Below are positions 16,571-24,793 of a stretch of 64,000 bases of DNA, piece after piece. The first letter of the stretch is position 1; each line of letters begins with the position of its first letter. The stretch spans positions 1 to 64,000 of the forward strand of contig JAKSIK010000005.1 of assembly GCA_024398835.1 (NCBI GenBank), in the 5' to 3' direction. Under the pieces are notes generated by a model. That model ran no database searches and had not been told where the DNA came from. It was given only the letters and a program-made list of their open reading frames with translations. Origin of the DNA: Fibrobacter sp. (lineage in GTDB: Bacteria > Fibrobacterota > Fibrobacteria > Fibrobacterales > Fibrobacteraceae). The position numbers and the translations under genes were made by a program.

Positions 16571-17416
16571 TTATCTCTTCCTAAAATTCTCAATTAAACA
16601 GCAGCTGATGCTCACATCCGTCTCATAAGGCGGAATGTCTTCCCGCTTGACCCACAGCGCTTCTGAAAGTTCGTCTTCCTGCATGTGAATGGTGGGGTCG
16701 CCGTCAAGTTCTGCGGTAAAGCCCGCAATCATGGAGTCCGAGAAGGGCCACGGCTGGCTTGCGAAGTAGCGGATGTTCTTCACATTGATTCCCACTTCCT
16801 CTTTCACTTCCCGAGCGACGGCCTGCTCCAGCGATTCGCCCACTTCAACAAAGCCGGAGATGAGGAAACGCCTGGGGTTTGGATTGTCCCGATTGTGGGC
16901 CATCAAAAGCTTATCGCCATCACTAACGGCGACGATGACTACTGGCGAAATCCGCGGGTACACGGTATTCTTGCAATGGGGGCAGACCATGGCCCGCTCT
17001 ATTTTGCTCCGCTCCATCAAATTCCCGCAAGCACCGCAATGCTTGTTTAGGCTTTCCCAGTGGGCGATGTGGGTGGCTACGGCTCCGCCTAAGCGCTCGC
17101 AGCGATTCTCTAAAGTGCGGTAGGTGCGGTTGCCGCAGAATTGAAATTTCGATGCATCAAATTCTGGACAATCACCATCCAAAAGGAAATAGCCGCGGCC
17201 GTCAATGTTAAACAGATAATGCGCGTTAGATTGAGCGACAGTATTTGTCGTCAAAAAATCCTGCGAAAAGTCGTAGAAATGGGGAACCACAAAATTGTCC
17301 CCCTCCTTTTTCAGGAGCGTCTTTCCCTTTTCATAGACAATCAGAAAATCTTCCGGCTTTGGCGCTTGAATCCGGAATTGGAGGTCCAGCTTGTGGGGGA
17401 AGATTTCGTGAATCAT
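16571..17416 (-). CDS. nudC: NADH pyrophosphatase / NAD-cap RNA decapping Nudix hydrolase
   Basis: 281 aa. An N-terminal domain is followed by a zinc ribbon (CGACG ... CPHC, about residues 112-133) and a Nudix domain whose box reads GFVEVGESLEQAVAREVKEE with the catalytic glutamates intact. After it comes SQPWPFSDSMIAGF, the SQPWPFPxS signature that separates NudC from other Nudix enzymes. It cleaves NAD(H) and removes NAD caps from RNA in model bacteria. It lies 3 nt after the end of speA, so it is probably co-transcribed. Confidence 0.92.
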   Translation of the reverse strand: MIHEIFPHKLDLQFRIQAPKPEDFLIVYEKGKTLLKKEGDNFVVPHFYDFSQDFLTTNTVAQSNAHYLFNIDGRGYFLLDGDCPEFDASKFQFCGNRTYRTLENRCERLGGAVATHIAHWESLNKHCGACGNLMERSKIERAMVCPHCKNTVYPRISPVVIVAVSDGDKLLMAHNRDNPNPRRFLISGFVEVGESLEQAVAREVKEEVGINVKNIRYFASQPWPFSDSMIAGFTAELDGDPTIHMQEDELSEALWVKREDIPPYETDVSISCCLIENFRKR

Positions 17417-17419
17417 TTC

Positions 17420-19315
17420 TTATTCCAGGTAGGTGTAGCCGTAAAGGCCGCCGCGATAGATGTTCAGGAATTCCTTTCCTTCCTTCACGGTGATTTTTCC
17501 TTCCTTCACGGAGCGGGTCACCCAGTTTTCCATGGTGCGGACAAGGGCCTTGTCGCTGAAGTTCACGTAGTCCAGCACGTCTTCCACAGTTTCGCCGTCG
17601 ATAATCTTGTCAATTTCGTACTTGTCGCCATCGCAGACGATGTGTACGGCGTTGGTATCGCCGAAGAGGTTGTGGAGGTCGCCCAAAATTTCTTGATAGG
17701 CGCCTACCAAATAGACCGCAAGGTAGTAGGGCTCGTCCTTCTTCAACTTGTGGAGGGGAAGCGTGCGTGCCACTTCGCCACCGCGGGCGAACATGTCAAT
17801 CTTACCGTCAGAATCGCAGGTCACATCTTGCAGCGTGGTCTCTACTGTGGGCTCTTCATCTAACCGCTGGATAGGCATGATGGGGAATATCTGGTCGATG
17901 CCCCAGCTGTCGGGCAGGCTCTGGAACAGCGAGAAGTTGCCGAAGTATTTCTCGGCCAAAAGCTTCGGGAGTTCACTCAATTCATAAGGCGGATGGCGAA
18001 GTTCCTGAGCCATGTGGTTCACTTCTCGGGCGATGGTCCAGAAAAGGCGTTCGCTCAAGGCGCGGGTCTGCAAATCTACAGTGCCCAGCTTGAAACCGTT
18101 CAGCACGTCATCGTTAATTTGCATGGCATCGTGCCAGCTTTCCAAAAGGTTCCGCGGCGTGAGTCCCTTGTAGATGGCGTAAAGATCTTTCAAGAACACT
18201 TCTGCATCATCGGGAATCTCGTCTTCGTTGTCGTCGAAGAAGGGCTGGCTTGCATGCTCCAGAATGTTGAAAACCAGGATGGAATGGTGTGCGGCCAAGG
18301 CGCGTCCAGATTCCGCAATCACATTGGGGTGTTCCACTTCGCCCTTTTCGCAGGCTTCGTACATGGCGTAAATCACGTCGTTGGCGTATTCCTGGATGGA
18401 GTAGTTCACGGAACTGCCGTTACTGCTGCGGGTGCCGTCGTAATCCACGCCGAGTCCGCCGCCCACATCCACAAATTCTAGGCCCATGCCCATCTTTTTC
18501 AGTTGCACATAGAACTGGGAGACTTCGCGAAGGCCGTCCTTGATGTTCCTAATGTTGGTAATCTGGCTGCCCAGGTGGAAGTGGATGAGCTTGAGGCAAT
18601 CCTCCATTTCTTCTTCGCGGATGTAGTCCAGGGCTTCCAGGAGTTCGGAACTGTTGAGACCGAACTTGCTGTGGTAACCGCCGGATTCCTCCCACTTGCC
18701 GGCGCCATTGCTGGCAAGCTTCACGCGGATACCGATGTTGGGGCGCACCCCGACGCGGCGGGAGACTTCCACCACCAGGTGGAGTTCGTTCATCTTTTCC
18801 ACCACAATGAAAATCTGCTTGCCCATCTTTTGGGCGAGGAGCGCGAGCTCGATGAAGTCCTCATCCTTGTAGCCGTTACAAATGATGAGGGAGTCGGGGT
18901 TGTCCATGTTGGCAAGAACGGCATGGAGTTCCGGCTTGGAACCGGCTTCTAGCCCGATGTTGAACTTCTTTCCGTGGCCGACGACTTCTTCTAGAACGGC
19001 GCGTTGCTGGTTCACCTTGATGGGGAAGATGTTATAGTAGCTTCCCTTGAAACCGTATTCTTTTTTGGCGTTGGCGAAGCACTCGTTGATTTTTTCCAGA
19101 CGATTGTCCAGAATGTCGGGGAAGCGGAGAAGTACCGGAGTGGATACATCCCGAATGGAGAGCTCCTGTACCAGGTCGTACAGGTCGATGATAGGGCCGT
19201 TTTCCTTTACGGGACTAACGGTGGCGTGGCCCTTTTCATTGATGTCGAAGTAGTTTACACCCCAACCCTTGATGTTGTAAAGGTCACGAGAATCGTCGAT
19301 GCGCCATTTTTTCAT
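17420..19315 (-). CDS. speA: Biosynthetic arginine decarboxylase
   Basis: 631 aa, a PLP-dependent fold-III decarboxylase making agmatine from arginine for polyamine synthesis. Seen: the PLP-Lys motif FPIKVNQQRAV, NIGLEAGSKPEL, ICNGYKDEDF, HFHLGSQI, FVDVGGGLGVDYDG, and the second active-site segment CDSDGKIDMF. The length and the C-terminal end match SpeA. It has a leader with AGGAA before ATG 19315 and a TATATT box further up. No speB or agmatine deiminase gene is adjacent. Confidence 0.92.
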   Translation of the reverse strand: MKKWRIDDSRDLYNIKGWGVNYFDINEKGHATVSPVKENGPIIDLYDLVQELSIRDVSTPVLLRFPDILDNRLEKINECFANAKKEYGFKGSYYNIFPIKVNQQRAVLEEVVGHGKKFNIGLEAGSKPELHAVLANMDNPDSLIICNGYKDEDFIELALLAQKMGKQIFIVVEKMNELHLVVEVSRRVGVRPNIGIRVKLASNGAGKWEESGGYHSKFGLNSSELLEALDYIREEEMEDCLKLIHFHLGSQITNIRNIKDGLREVSQFYVQLKKMGMGLEFVDVGGGLGVDYDGTRSSNGSSVNYSIQEYANDVIYAMYEACEKGEVEHPNVIAESGRALAAHHSILVFNILEHASQPFFDDNEDEIPDDAEVFLKDLYAIYKGLTPRNLLESWHDAMQINDDVLNGFKLGTVDLQTRALSERLFWTIAREVNHMAQELRHPPYELSELPKLLAEKYFGNFSLFQSLPDSWGIDQIFPIMPIQRLDEEPTVETTLQDVTCDSDGKIDMFARGGEVARTLPLHKLKKDEPYYLAVYLVGAYQEILGDLHNLFGDTNAVHIVCDGDKYEIDKIIDGETVEDVLDYVNFSDKALVRTMENWVTRSVKEGKITVKEGKEFLNIYRGGLYGYTYLE

Positions 19316-19402
19316 TTACTGTTCCTATAAAAGAAAAAATTGTTGTGGCTGAAAAATATAGTTAATGGGGGAGTTTGTTGTAAATGGTGGGGGGCAATTT
19401 TC

Positions 19403-19408
19403 TAAATT
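19403..19408 (+). promoter_or_regulatory. -10-like box TAAATT, 6 nt before radical-SAM gene
   Basis: CTAAATT, 6 nt (GGGGTC), then ATG 19415; same pattern as the other leaderless-type starts. Confidence 0.45.
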
Positions 19409-19414
19409 GGGGTC

Positions 19415-20407
19415 ATGATTGTTTCTTGGATGACCACCAACAAGTGTAATTTGACCTGCAAGCACTGCTACCAGGATGCAGGGGAGTCTAAAAGTAGGGA
19501 ACTCAGCACGGCAGAGGGCCTCAAGCTTATTGATGAAATTGCCCGTGCCGGCTTCAAAATCATGATTTTTAGCGGTGGAGAGCCTTTGACCCGCCCCGAT
19601 ATTTGTGAACTGGTGGCTCACGCGGCAAGCAAGGGCCTGCGACCGGTTTTTGGCACCAATGGAACCCTGATTACCCGGGAAATGGCGGAGAACTTGAAGA
19701 AGGCGGGGGCTTGTGCCATGGGCATCAGCATCGATAGCATCGACCCTAAAAGCCATAATGAATTCCGCGGTCTCCCGAACGCCTTTGAACTCACCATGGC
19801 GGGTATTGAAAACTGCAAGGCTGTGGGACTTCCGTTCCAGATTCACACGACGGTGATGGACTGGAACCAGTCTGAAATTTTTGACATCATGGATTTTACC
19901 GCAAAGATTGGAGCGGTGAACCACCAAATTTTCTTCCTCATTCCCGTGGGTCGCGGAAAAGAGATTGAAGACCACGCCCTCCGTGTGGCGGAATACGAAA
20001 AGCTGCTCCGTGCCATCATGGAAAAGAGCCGTACCTTGCCAATTCCCGTAAAGCCCACGTGCGCGCCCCAGTTCCTCCGCATTGCAGACCAGCTCGGCAT
20101 CAAGACCCGCTATAGTCGCGGATGCCTCGCCGGCTTGGATTACTGCATTGTAAGCCCCATCGGGAAGGTGCGCCCCTGCGCCTACATGATGGAAGAGGCG
20201 GGCGATGTTCATGACACGCCGTTCGATGAACTCTGGGCCAATGCAGAAGTGTTCCAGAAGCTCCGCACCAAGGCGTACGAAGGCTTCTGCGGAAAGTGCA
20301 AGTTCAATGACCGCTGTGGCGGTTGTCGCGCCCGTGCCGCCTACTATCACGATGGCGACTACATGCACGAAGACAACAACTGCGCTTACGGCCGCGGATT
20401 GAAGTGA
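19415..20407 (+). CDS. Radical SAM/SPASM protein, NirJ/AhbD-like
   Basis: 330 aa. The radical-SAM cluster motif CNLTCKHCY is at residues 11-19, with FSGGEPLTRPD downstream (SAM binding). A SPASM-type region near the C-terminus has C-x6-C (CLAGLDYC), RPCAYM and CGKCKFNDRCGGCRAR plus a final Cys, enough for extra Fe-S clusters. The close form TTNKCNLTCKHCYQDAG with FGTNGTLIT resembles NirJ2/AhbC/AhbD heme-synthesis enzymes. No other heme gene is adjacent, so a peptide-modifying or heme-related role are both open. Cytosolic. Confidence 0.78.
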   Translation: MIVSWMTTNKCNLTCKHCYQDAGESKSRELSTAEGLKLIDEIARAGFKIMIFSGGEPLTRPDICELVAHAASKGLRPVFGTNGTLITREMAENLKKAGACAMGISIDSIDPKSHNEFRGLPNAFELTMAGIENCKAVGLPFQIHTTVMDWNQSEIFDIMDFTAKIGAVNHQIFFLIPVGRGKEIEDHALRVAEYEKLLRAIMEKSRTLPIPVKPTCAPQFLRIADQLGIKTRYSRGCLAGLDYCIVSPIGKVRPCAYMMEEAGDVHDTPFDELWANAEVFQKLRTKAYEGFCGKCKFNDRCGGCRARAAYYHDGDYMHEDNNCAYGRGLK

Positions 20408-20414
20408 ACGTTCC

Positions 20415-20981
20415 TTACCCCACCAAGTCCATCAAATCAAAATACATTAACCGCGTCGGTTCCCTTTCATCGTCATCGGAATTCAACATTTGAAATCCGT
20501 TCTTGGCGTAAAATGGTATGGCGTTGATGTAGGCGTCCACTGTAATGAATCTGCATCCTGTGCGGTTGTTGGTGATGAACATTGTCTTTAGATAATTGAG
20601 CACCTTTGTGCCAATTCTTTTATTCTTTGCTTGGTTCATTACTCCGAGACGGCAGAGTTTTACCGCAGGGTAGCTTTTCAGTCGCTTCTCGTTCGGAATC
20701 CCTTGCATCTTGCGGAATCGGTTGAACTCCGTCTTGTTTTCAAAATCCGTAATGGCGATTTTGTCGTTAGCGAGGCTGCAGTAGGCATAAATTTTACCAT
20801 AGTCTTCTTCATCGACAAAGGCATAACTCACAGCAAGGAGGTTTCTGTCGAAAAGACTTGCCTTGTGCAAAATGAAATCATTCAGGTCAGCATCGCCACA
20901 ATCGAAGACATCGATGGTTTCTGAATTTTTGACGCGAATGAATTTAAGTTGAGGTATTTCGCTTAGATTTGCTTGAACCAC
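20415..20981 (-). CDS. GNAT-family acetyltransferase with small upstream partner
   Basis: 188 aa. GNAT fold: N-terminal strands with IDVFDCGDADLNDFIL, the central YAYCSLANDKIAI strand, the acetyl-CoA motif RLGVMNQAKNKRIGTKVL and the end FYAKNGFQML. The opening (a short charged stretch, then DLNDFIL) resembles TacT-like toxin acetyltransferases and their relatives. The gene overlaps the 72-aa ORF upstream by 19 bp, the layout of a toxin-antitoxin pair. Substrate cannot be read from sequence. Confidence 0.72.
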   Translation of the reverse strand: MVQANLSEIPQLKFIRVKNSETIDVFDCGDADLNDFILHKASLFDRNLLAVSYAFVDEEDYGKIYAYCSLANDKIAITDFENKTEFNRFRKMQGIPNEKRLKSYPAVKLCRLGVMNQAKNKRIGTKVLNYLKTMFITNNRTGCRFITVDAYINAIPFYAKNGFQMLNSDDDEREPTRLMYFDLMDLVG

Positions 20982-21181
20982 GGGTCAATACCTCCATTGG
21001 CTGCTTCGCGGGCACGCTTGTGCGCCATGCCCTCTTCAAAGGATTTCTGGACTTCTTCGTAGTCCTTCAATCGCTGGGCGCGAGCCTCCGGAGTCTCTGG
21101 GTGCCGTTCGTTCATACGGGCCAAGAACCGGCGAGCATCTTCGCCGAACAAGATAGGTGTTTCTCTAATTGGAAGACACAT
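20963..21181 (-). CDS. Small charged protein, possible antitoxin or partner of the GNAT
   Basis: 72 aa, rich in Arg and Glu and mostly helical. It begins PIRETPILFGEDARRFLARM, which resembles small proteins found ahead of GNAT genes in Bacteroidetes and Chlorobi (start pattern PTPxLxGxDAxRF). It is not a ribbon-helix-helix of the usual DUF1778 antitoxin type. An AGGGAAAT ribosome site precedes ATG 21181. The 19-bp overlap with the GNAT implies coupled translation. Confidence 0.6.
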   Translation of the reverse strand: MCLPIRETPILFGEDARRFLARMNERHPETPEARAQRLKDYEEVQKSFEEGMAHKRAREAANGGIDPWFKQI

Positions 21182-21291
21182 ATTTCCCTACATTGTTTTG
21201 TTCATATAATAAGCCCGGAAAACCGGAACGCCAAACCCACTTCGTGGTTACGGTGCAAATATATAAAATTTTTGAGAGGAATTCTAGCCCA

Positions 21292-21918
21292 CTATTCCAG
21301 CGGCATCGGGTCCGTCATAATTACGATGAACGCAATGATTAGCCAGAAAATCAAGGTGCTGATGGCTGTGTAGATTCCGCCAAGCAGGTCATCTGCCATG
21401 ACGCCCCAGCCCTTGGGCAATTTTTCCAACTGGTGTATGCCCAAAGGTTTTAGAATATCGAAGAACCGGAAAATCCCGAAAGCTACCAAGAGAATCCAGG
21501 GGTATTCAAGTATGTTCCTAAGGTCAAAAAAGGCGAGCCCCATCCAAATGCCGCAAACCTCGTCAATCACAATCCATCCTGGATCTTCCGTACCAGTGTC
21601 CTTCATTGCCTTGTTCACAAAGGGGATTGCCACAAAAAACAGGGCGATGGCCGCGATGGAGAAAAAGTGGTAGAAGAATTCATGGAGATAGGGGCCGAGC
21701 ACCGTTCCCTCTCCTAAATGCAATCCGTAATGGTAGCAGAACCAGGCGAAGGGGTAGGCAACAATGGCTGCGGCAAGGCTTCCCATGGTGCCGGGGGCCT
21801 TCGGGCTCATTCCCGAACCGAAGAAGGTGCAGAACATAGTGGTGAACCAGTCCGTTTTACGCCATTCGTGAGGGACCTTGGGCTTCGAGTATTTTTCCTT
21901 AATTTCTTCGCGATTCAT
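21292..21918 (-). CDS. pgpA: Phosphatidylglycerophosphatase A
   Basis: 208 aa from the preferred ATG 21918, which sits 2 nt after the hflX stop; an in-frame start 45 nt earlier lies inside hflX. The soluble N-terminal part is followed by the PgpA core: GSGMSPKAPGTMGSL (near residues 35-50), the acidic motif DPGWIVIDEVCGIW with catalytic-type Asp/Glu residues, FRFFDILKP and the DD pair in GVMADDLLGG. There are about four membrane helices. It dephosphorylates phosphatidylglycerol phosphate. It is co-transcribed with hflX. Confidence 0.9.
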   Translation of the reverse strand: MNREEIKEKYSKPKVPHEWRKTDWFTTMFCTFFGSGMSPKAPGTMGSLAAAIVAYPFAWFCYHYGLHLGEGTVLGPYLHEFFYHFFSIAAIALFFVAIPFVNKAMKDTGTEDPGWIVIDEVCGIWMGLAFFDLRNILEYPWILLVAFGIFRFFDILKPLGIHQLEKLPKGWGVMADDLLGGIYTAISTLIFWLIIAFIVIMTDPMPLE

Positions 21919-21920
21919 GC

Positions 21921-23117
21921 TTATACCTCGTATATGCCGGGTGCGCGTTTTTCTTCGGGCCACGGCTTTTCGGCTTCTTCCTTGATTTTTGCAGCTGCGT
22001 CTTCACGCTTTTTGTGCCAGATTTCAAGCTGTTCCTTGAAGGTGGAACGGAGCCGTTCCATCCCGATATTCTCTCGAGCGCTAATTTGTATGGCTTCCGG
22101 ATAGTTCTGCAACAGTTCGGTCCGGCGGGCTTCATCGCAGACTTCCACCTTATTGAAGACCCGAAGCCGCGGCGTCTCCGGCGCAATAATGCCTTCCAAG
22201 GTCTTGTGGGTCACTTCTAGATGTTCGCGGTAATCTGGTGCGCTTCCGTCCACGACTTCCAAAATGCAGTCGGCGTGGGCGGCTACGCCCAAGGTGCTCT
22301 TAAAAGTCTCAATCAGGTTGTGCGGGAGTTTCCGGATAAATCCCACCGTGTCGGAGAGAATGATGTTCTCGCCATCCAGAAAAAGTTTGCGGGTAGTGCT
22401 GTCGAGGGTTGCAAATAGTTTGTCTTCAACGTACACGTCGGCACCAGTCAATCGGTTCGTGAGGGTTGATTTTCCGGCGTTGGTGTAGCCCACAATTCCC
22501 ACTTGGAAAATGTCGTTCCGCTTTTCCGCCTGGCTTTCCCGGGCATCCTCGATTTTCGCCAGTTTTTTCTTCAGTTCCTGGATGCGTTTGCGGATCATGC
22601 GGCGGTCCGTTTCCAGCTGGGTTTCGCCAGGGCCCTTTGTCCCGATACCGCCATTGTGCTGACGGCAAAGGTGCGTCCAGGCGCCTGTGAGGCGAGGCAT
22701 CATGTATTGCAGCTGCGCCACCTCCACCATGAGGCGGCTTTCCGCCGTTACTGCGTGCTTTGCAAAAATGTCGAGAATGAGACCTGTGCGGTCCAGCACC
22801 TTGATGCCGGGCAGCCGTTCTTCCAGATTGCGCACCTGCGATCCGCTCAAATCGTCGTCAAACACCACCATCTTGGCGTTGTCTTCTTCCAAAGCGTGCC
22901 TGACTTCGTTCACCTTGCCTTCGCCAATGAGAGTGGCTGGGCTGAACTGCTGTACCCGCTGCAGAAAACTGCGGGTCACCTCGGCGCCGGCGGTTTCTGC
23001 AAGGCGGCCAAGTTCCGCTAACTGCTCGCTTGCCAGCCAGTGATGCACCTTGGGCGTTGCAATTCCCACAAGAATGCAACGCTCCTTCACCGGCTTATGT
23101 TCGACGTTTTCGCGCAT
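21921..23117 (-). CDS. hflX: Ribosome-splitting GTPase HflX
   Basis: 398 aa. An N-terminal HflX domain (LAELGRLAETAGAEV; DDDLSGSQVRNLE) is followed by a linker coiled coil with GPGETQLETDRR, and a GTPase domain: G1 GYTNAGKST, G3 DTVGFI, G4-like NKVE. It rescues stalled ribosomes in model bacteria. It starts 7 nt after the acyltransferase stop, so it belongs to the same minus-strand transcript, followed by pgpA. Confidence 0.92.
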   Translation of the reverse strand: MRENVEHKPVKERCILVGIATPKVHHWLASEQLAELGRLAETAGAEVTRSFLQRVQQFSPATLIGEGKVNEVRHALEEDNAKMVVFDDDLSGSQVRNLEERLPGIKVLDRTGLILDIFAKHAVTAESRLMVEVAQLQYMMPRLTGAWTHLCRQHNGGIGTKGPGETQLETDRRMIRKRIQELKKKLAKIEDARESQAEKRNDIFQVGIVGYTNAGKSTLTNRLTGADVYVEDKLFATLDSTTRKLFLDGENIILSDTVGFIRKLPHNLIETFKSTLGVAAHADCILEVVDGSAPDYREHLEVTHKTLEGIIAPETPRLRVFNKVEVCDEARRTELLQNYPEAIQISARENIGMERLRSTFKEQLEIWHKKREDAAAKIKEEAEKPWPEEKRAPGIYEV

Positions 23118-23124
23118 GAAAACT

Positions 23125-24381
23125 TTATACGGGCCTCATAATGCCATGGGTCTCCATTTTTTCAAACTCGAAACGGATGGCTTCTTCGGTGAGAACTTCA
23201 GTAATCTTCTTGACGAGAATGTCATTCTTGCTGCTCTGACTGATGGAAAGGTTAATCCAGCCGCCAAAGGTGTTGCCGATGATTTCCATGTACCGCATGC
23301 ATTGCGGGAAGTGGTAGGCGCCATAGTTTTCCATGTACTGCGCCATCTCGCCAAAACTGTGGGCATTTGTAGCCTGGGAGTAAGAAATTCCGGCATTCAT
23401 GGCGTTGCAGCCTTCGTCAAATGCCTTGGCCATTTCGTCCAACTTTTCGGGGTGCGCCATCAGGTTCTGCGTGGATTCGACCATCTGGTTACAGCCTTCG
23501 ATGGCGTTCACCTTGTCGGAGAGGAGGAACAGCTGGCTTTTGAAAATGGTTTCCACCATTTTTCGACGCAGGCCTCCCATGAGCTTGATATCATAGCAGA
23601 GATGCGGAATGATGATGCTCTTTCTATCGGAAATACTTTTGAATGTGCCGCGAAGGCTTACGGGAATGCGAATGTTGACAATGCCTTCGTTTTTTCCCAT
23701 TGCCCGCTCCATGGCTTTGGCGATGACGTAGGCTACCACGGTGAAGTTGGAGGTTTCACTTTCCATGGAGAGCTTTTTTACATCCGGCAGCTTGAGGCTG
23801 ATGCGGTAGGTTGAAATCTTGGCGGAATCCGTCTCGTAAAATTCCGGCGGAAGGGGAGCCGCTTCTCCAAAATCAGGCTTGGGAAGTCCTTGTACCGCGG
23901 GGTTTGCGTTGACTTCGAACATGTTGTCCATGGTCCGCTCCACATTTTCGGGAGCCACCAAGCCGATTTCCGTTTCGAACTTCACGCCCAGCAATTCCAG
24001 GTACTGACGCGTTACGGCGAACAAGAAGCACAGCGTTCCACCGCCATCCGTGAGGCAGTGGTAGGCGGAAAACACGATTTGCTTACCCGTATAGGTGATG
24101 ACCCAGGGGAAGAAGTTGTAATCCTCGCCACCGTAGCGGATTTCATCGCTCCATGCGCTTTCTTTGACAATGGGCTTTCTTTCGTTTTCCACCAGTTTGA
24201 ACAGCCCGTCTTCCTTAATCAACTGGGTTTTGAAGTGGGGGTGGTAGGAGAGTGCGCGCTGGACAGCCTCTGCTAATGTATTTCCGTCAATCTCTTCTTT
24301 CAGGGTTACCGTGAAACAGGGGAGAATGGCCTTTGTGGCGGCATACATCTGTTCCGTATAATTCAAGGTGTACTTGTACAA
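23125..24381 (-). CDS. CoA-dependent acyltransferase of the condensation/alcohol-acetyltransferase fold
   Basis: 418 aa. The fold is suggested by the HxxxDG active-site motif in AYHCLTDGGG (residues about 112-121), preceded by a first half typical of condensation-type proteins (LSYHPHFKTQL) and followed by IRIPVSLRG and the second half. Such proteins include alcohol acetyltransferases and polyketide-associated PapA enzymes. No signal peptide and no carrier-protein domain. The start is a TTG at 24381 with a GAGGG site 7 nt upstream and a stop codon just before it; the next Met (24348) would cut the first strand. The acceptor is unknown. Confidence 0.7.
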   Translation of the reverse strand: MYKYTLNYTEQMYAATKAILPCFTVTLKEEIDGNTLAEAVQRALSYHPHFKTQLIKEDGLFKLVENERKPIVKESAWSDEIRYGGEDYNFFPWVITYTGKQIVFSAYHCLTDGGGTLCFLFAVTRQYLELLGVKFETEIGLVAPENVERTMDNMFEVNANPAVQGLPKPDFGEAAPLPPEFYETDSAKISTYRISLKLPDVKKLSMESETSNFTVVAYVIAKAMERAMGKNEGIVNIRIPVSLRGTFKSISDRKSIIIPHLCYDIKLMGGLRRKMVETIFKSQLFLLSDKVNAIEGCNQMVESTQNLMAHPEKLDEMAKAFDEGCNAMNAGISYSQATNAHSFGEMAQYMENYGAYHFPQCMRYMEIIGNTFGGWINLSISQSSKNDILVKKITEVLTEEAIRFEFEKMETHGIMRPV

Positions 24382-24495
24382 ATTCGAGCCCTCTTAGTTT
24401 TGTCTGTCCAAAATATAGAATTGAAAATGGGTTGGTGCGAAAATCTTTCGGGGAGATGTTATATTTGCGAAAGAATTTTAACATTGAGGCCTTCA

Positions 24496-24792
24496 ATGAC
24501 GATTACAAAGACTGTTACTGAAAACCTGGCGAACCTCGCTCTGGATGGTGAATTGGATTCTCTCGCATCTACGGATTTGGAAGCGGCATTGGAGGAGTGC
24601 ATCGGACAAAATCTCTCTGTTTGTCTGGATTGTGCCAAGGTGCCCTTTGTTTCATCGGCAGGCCTTCGTGTGTTGTTGTGCGCCTACAAAAAAATTGCGA
24701 AGTATGGTGAACTTACTTTGGTGAATATAACGGAGGATGTTCACACCATCATGTTCCTTTCGGGATTCACGAAGATTTTGAGGATAAAGTAA
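24496..24792 (+). CDS. STAS-domain anti-anti-sigma factor-like protein
   Basis: 98 aa from ATG 24496 (GAGG site 6 nt upstream); longer in-frame starts are poorly placed. A single STAS domain: LALDGELDSLAS at the first strand, LDCAKVPFVSSAGLRVLL with the Ser that is phosphorylated in SpoIIAA-type proteins (VSSAGLR), and LVNITEDVHTIMFLSGF. Partner-switching proteins of this kind bind an anti-sigma kinase; none is visible in this window. It is immediately followed by an aminotransferase gene. Confidence 0.85.
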   Translation: MTITKTVTENLANLALDGELDSLASTDLEAALEECIGQNLSVCLDCAKVPFVSSAGLRVLLCAYKKIAKYGELTLVNITEDVHTIMFLSGFTKILRIK

Positions 24793-24793
24793 G

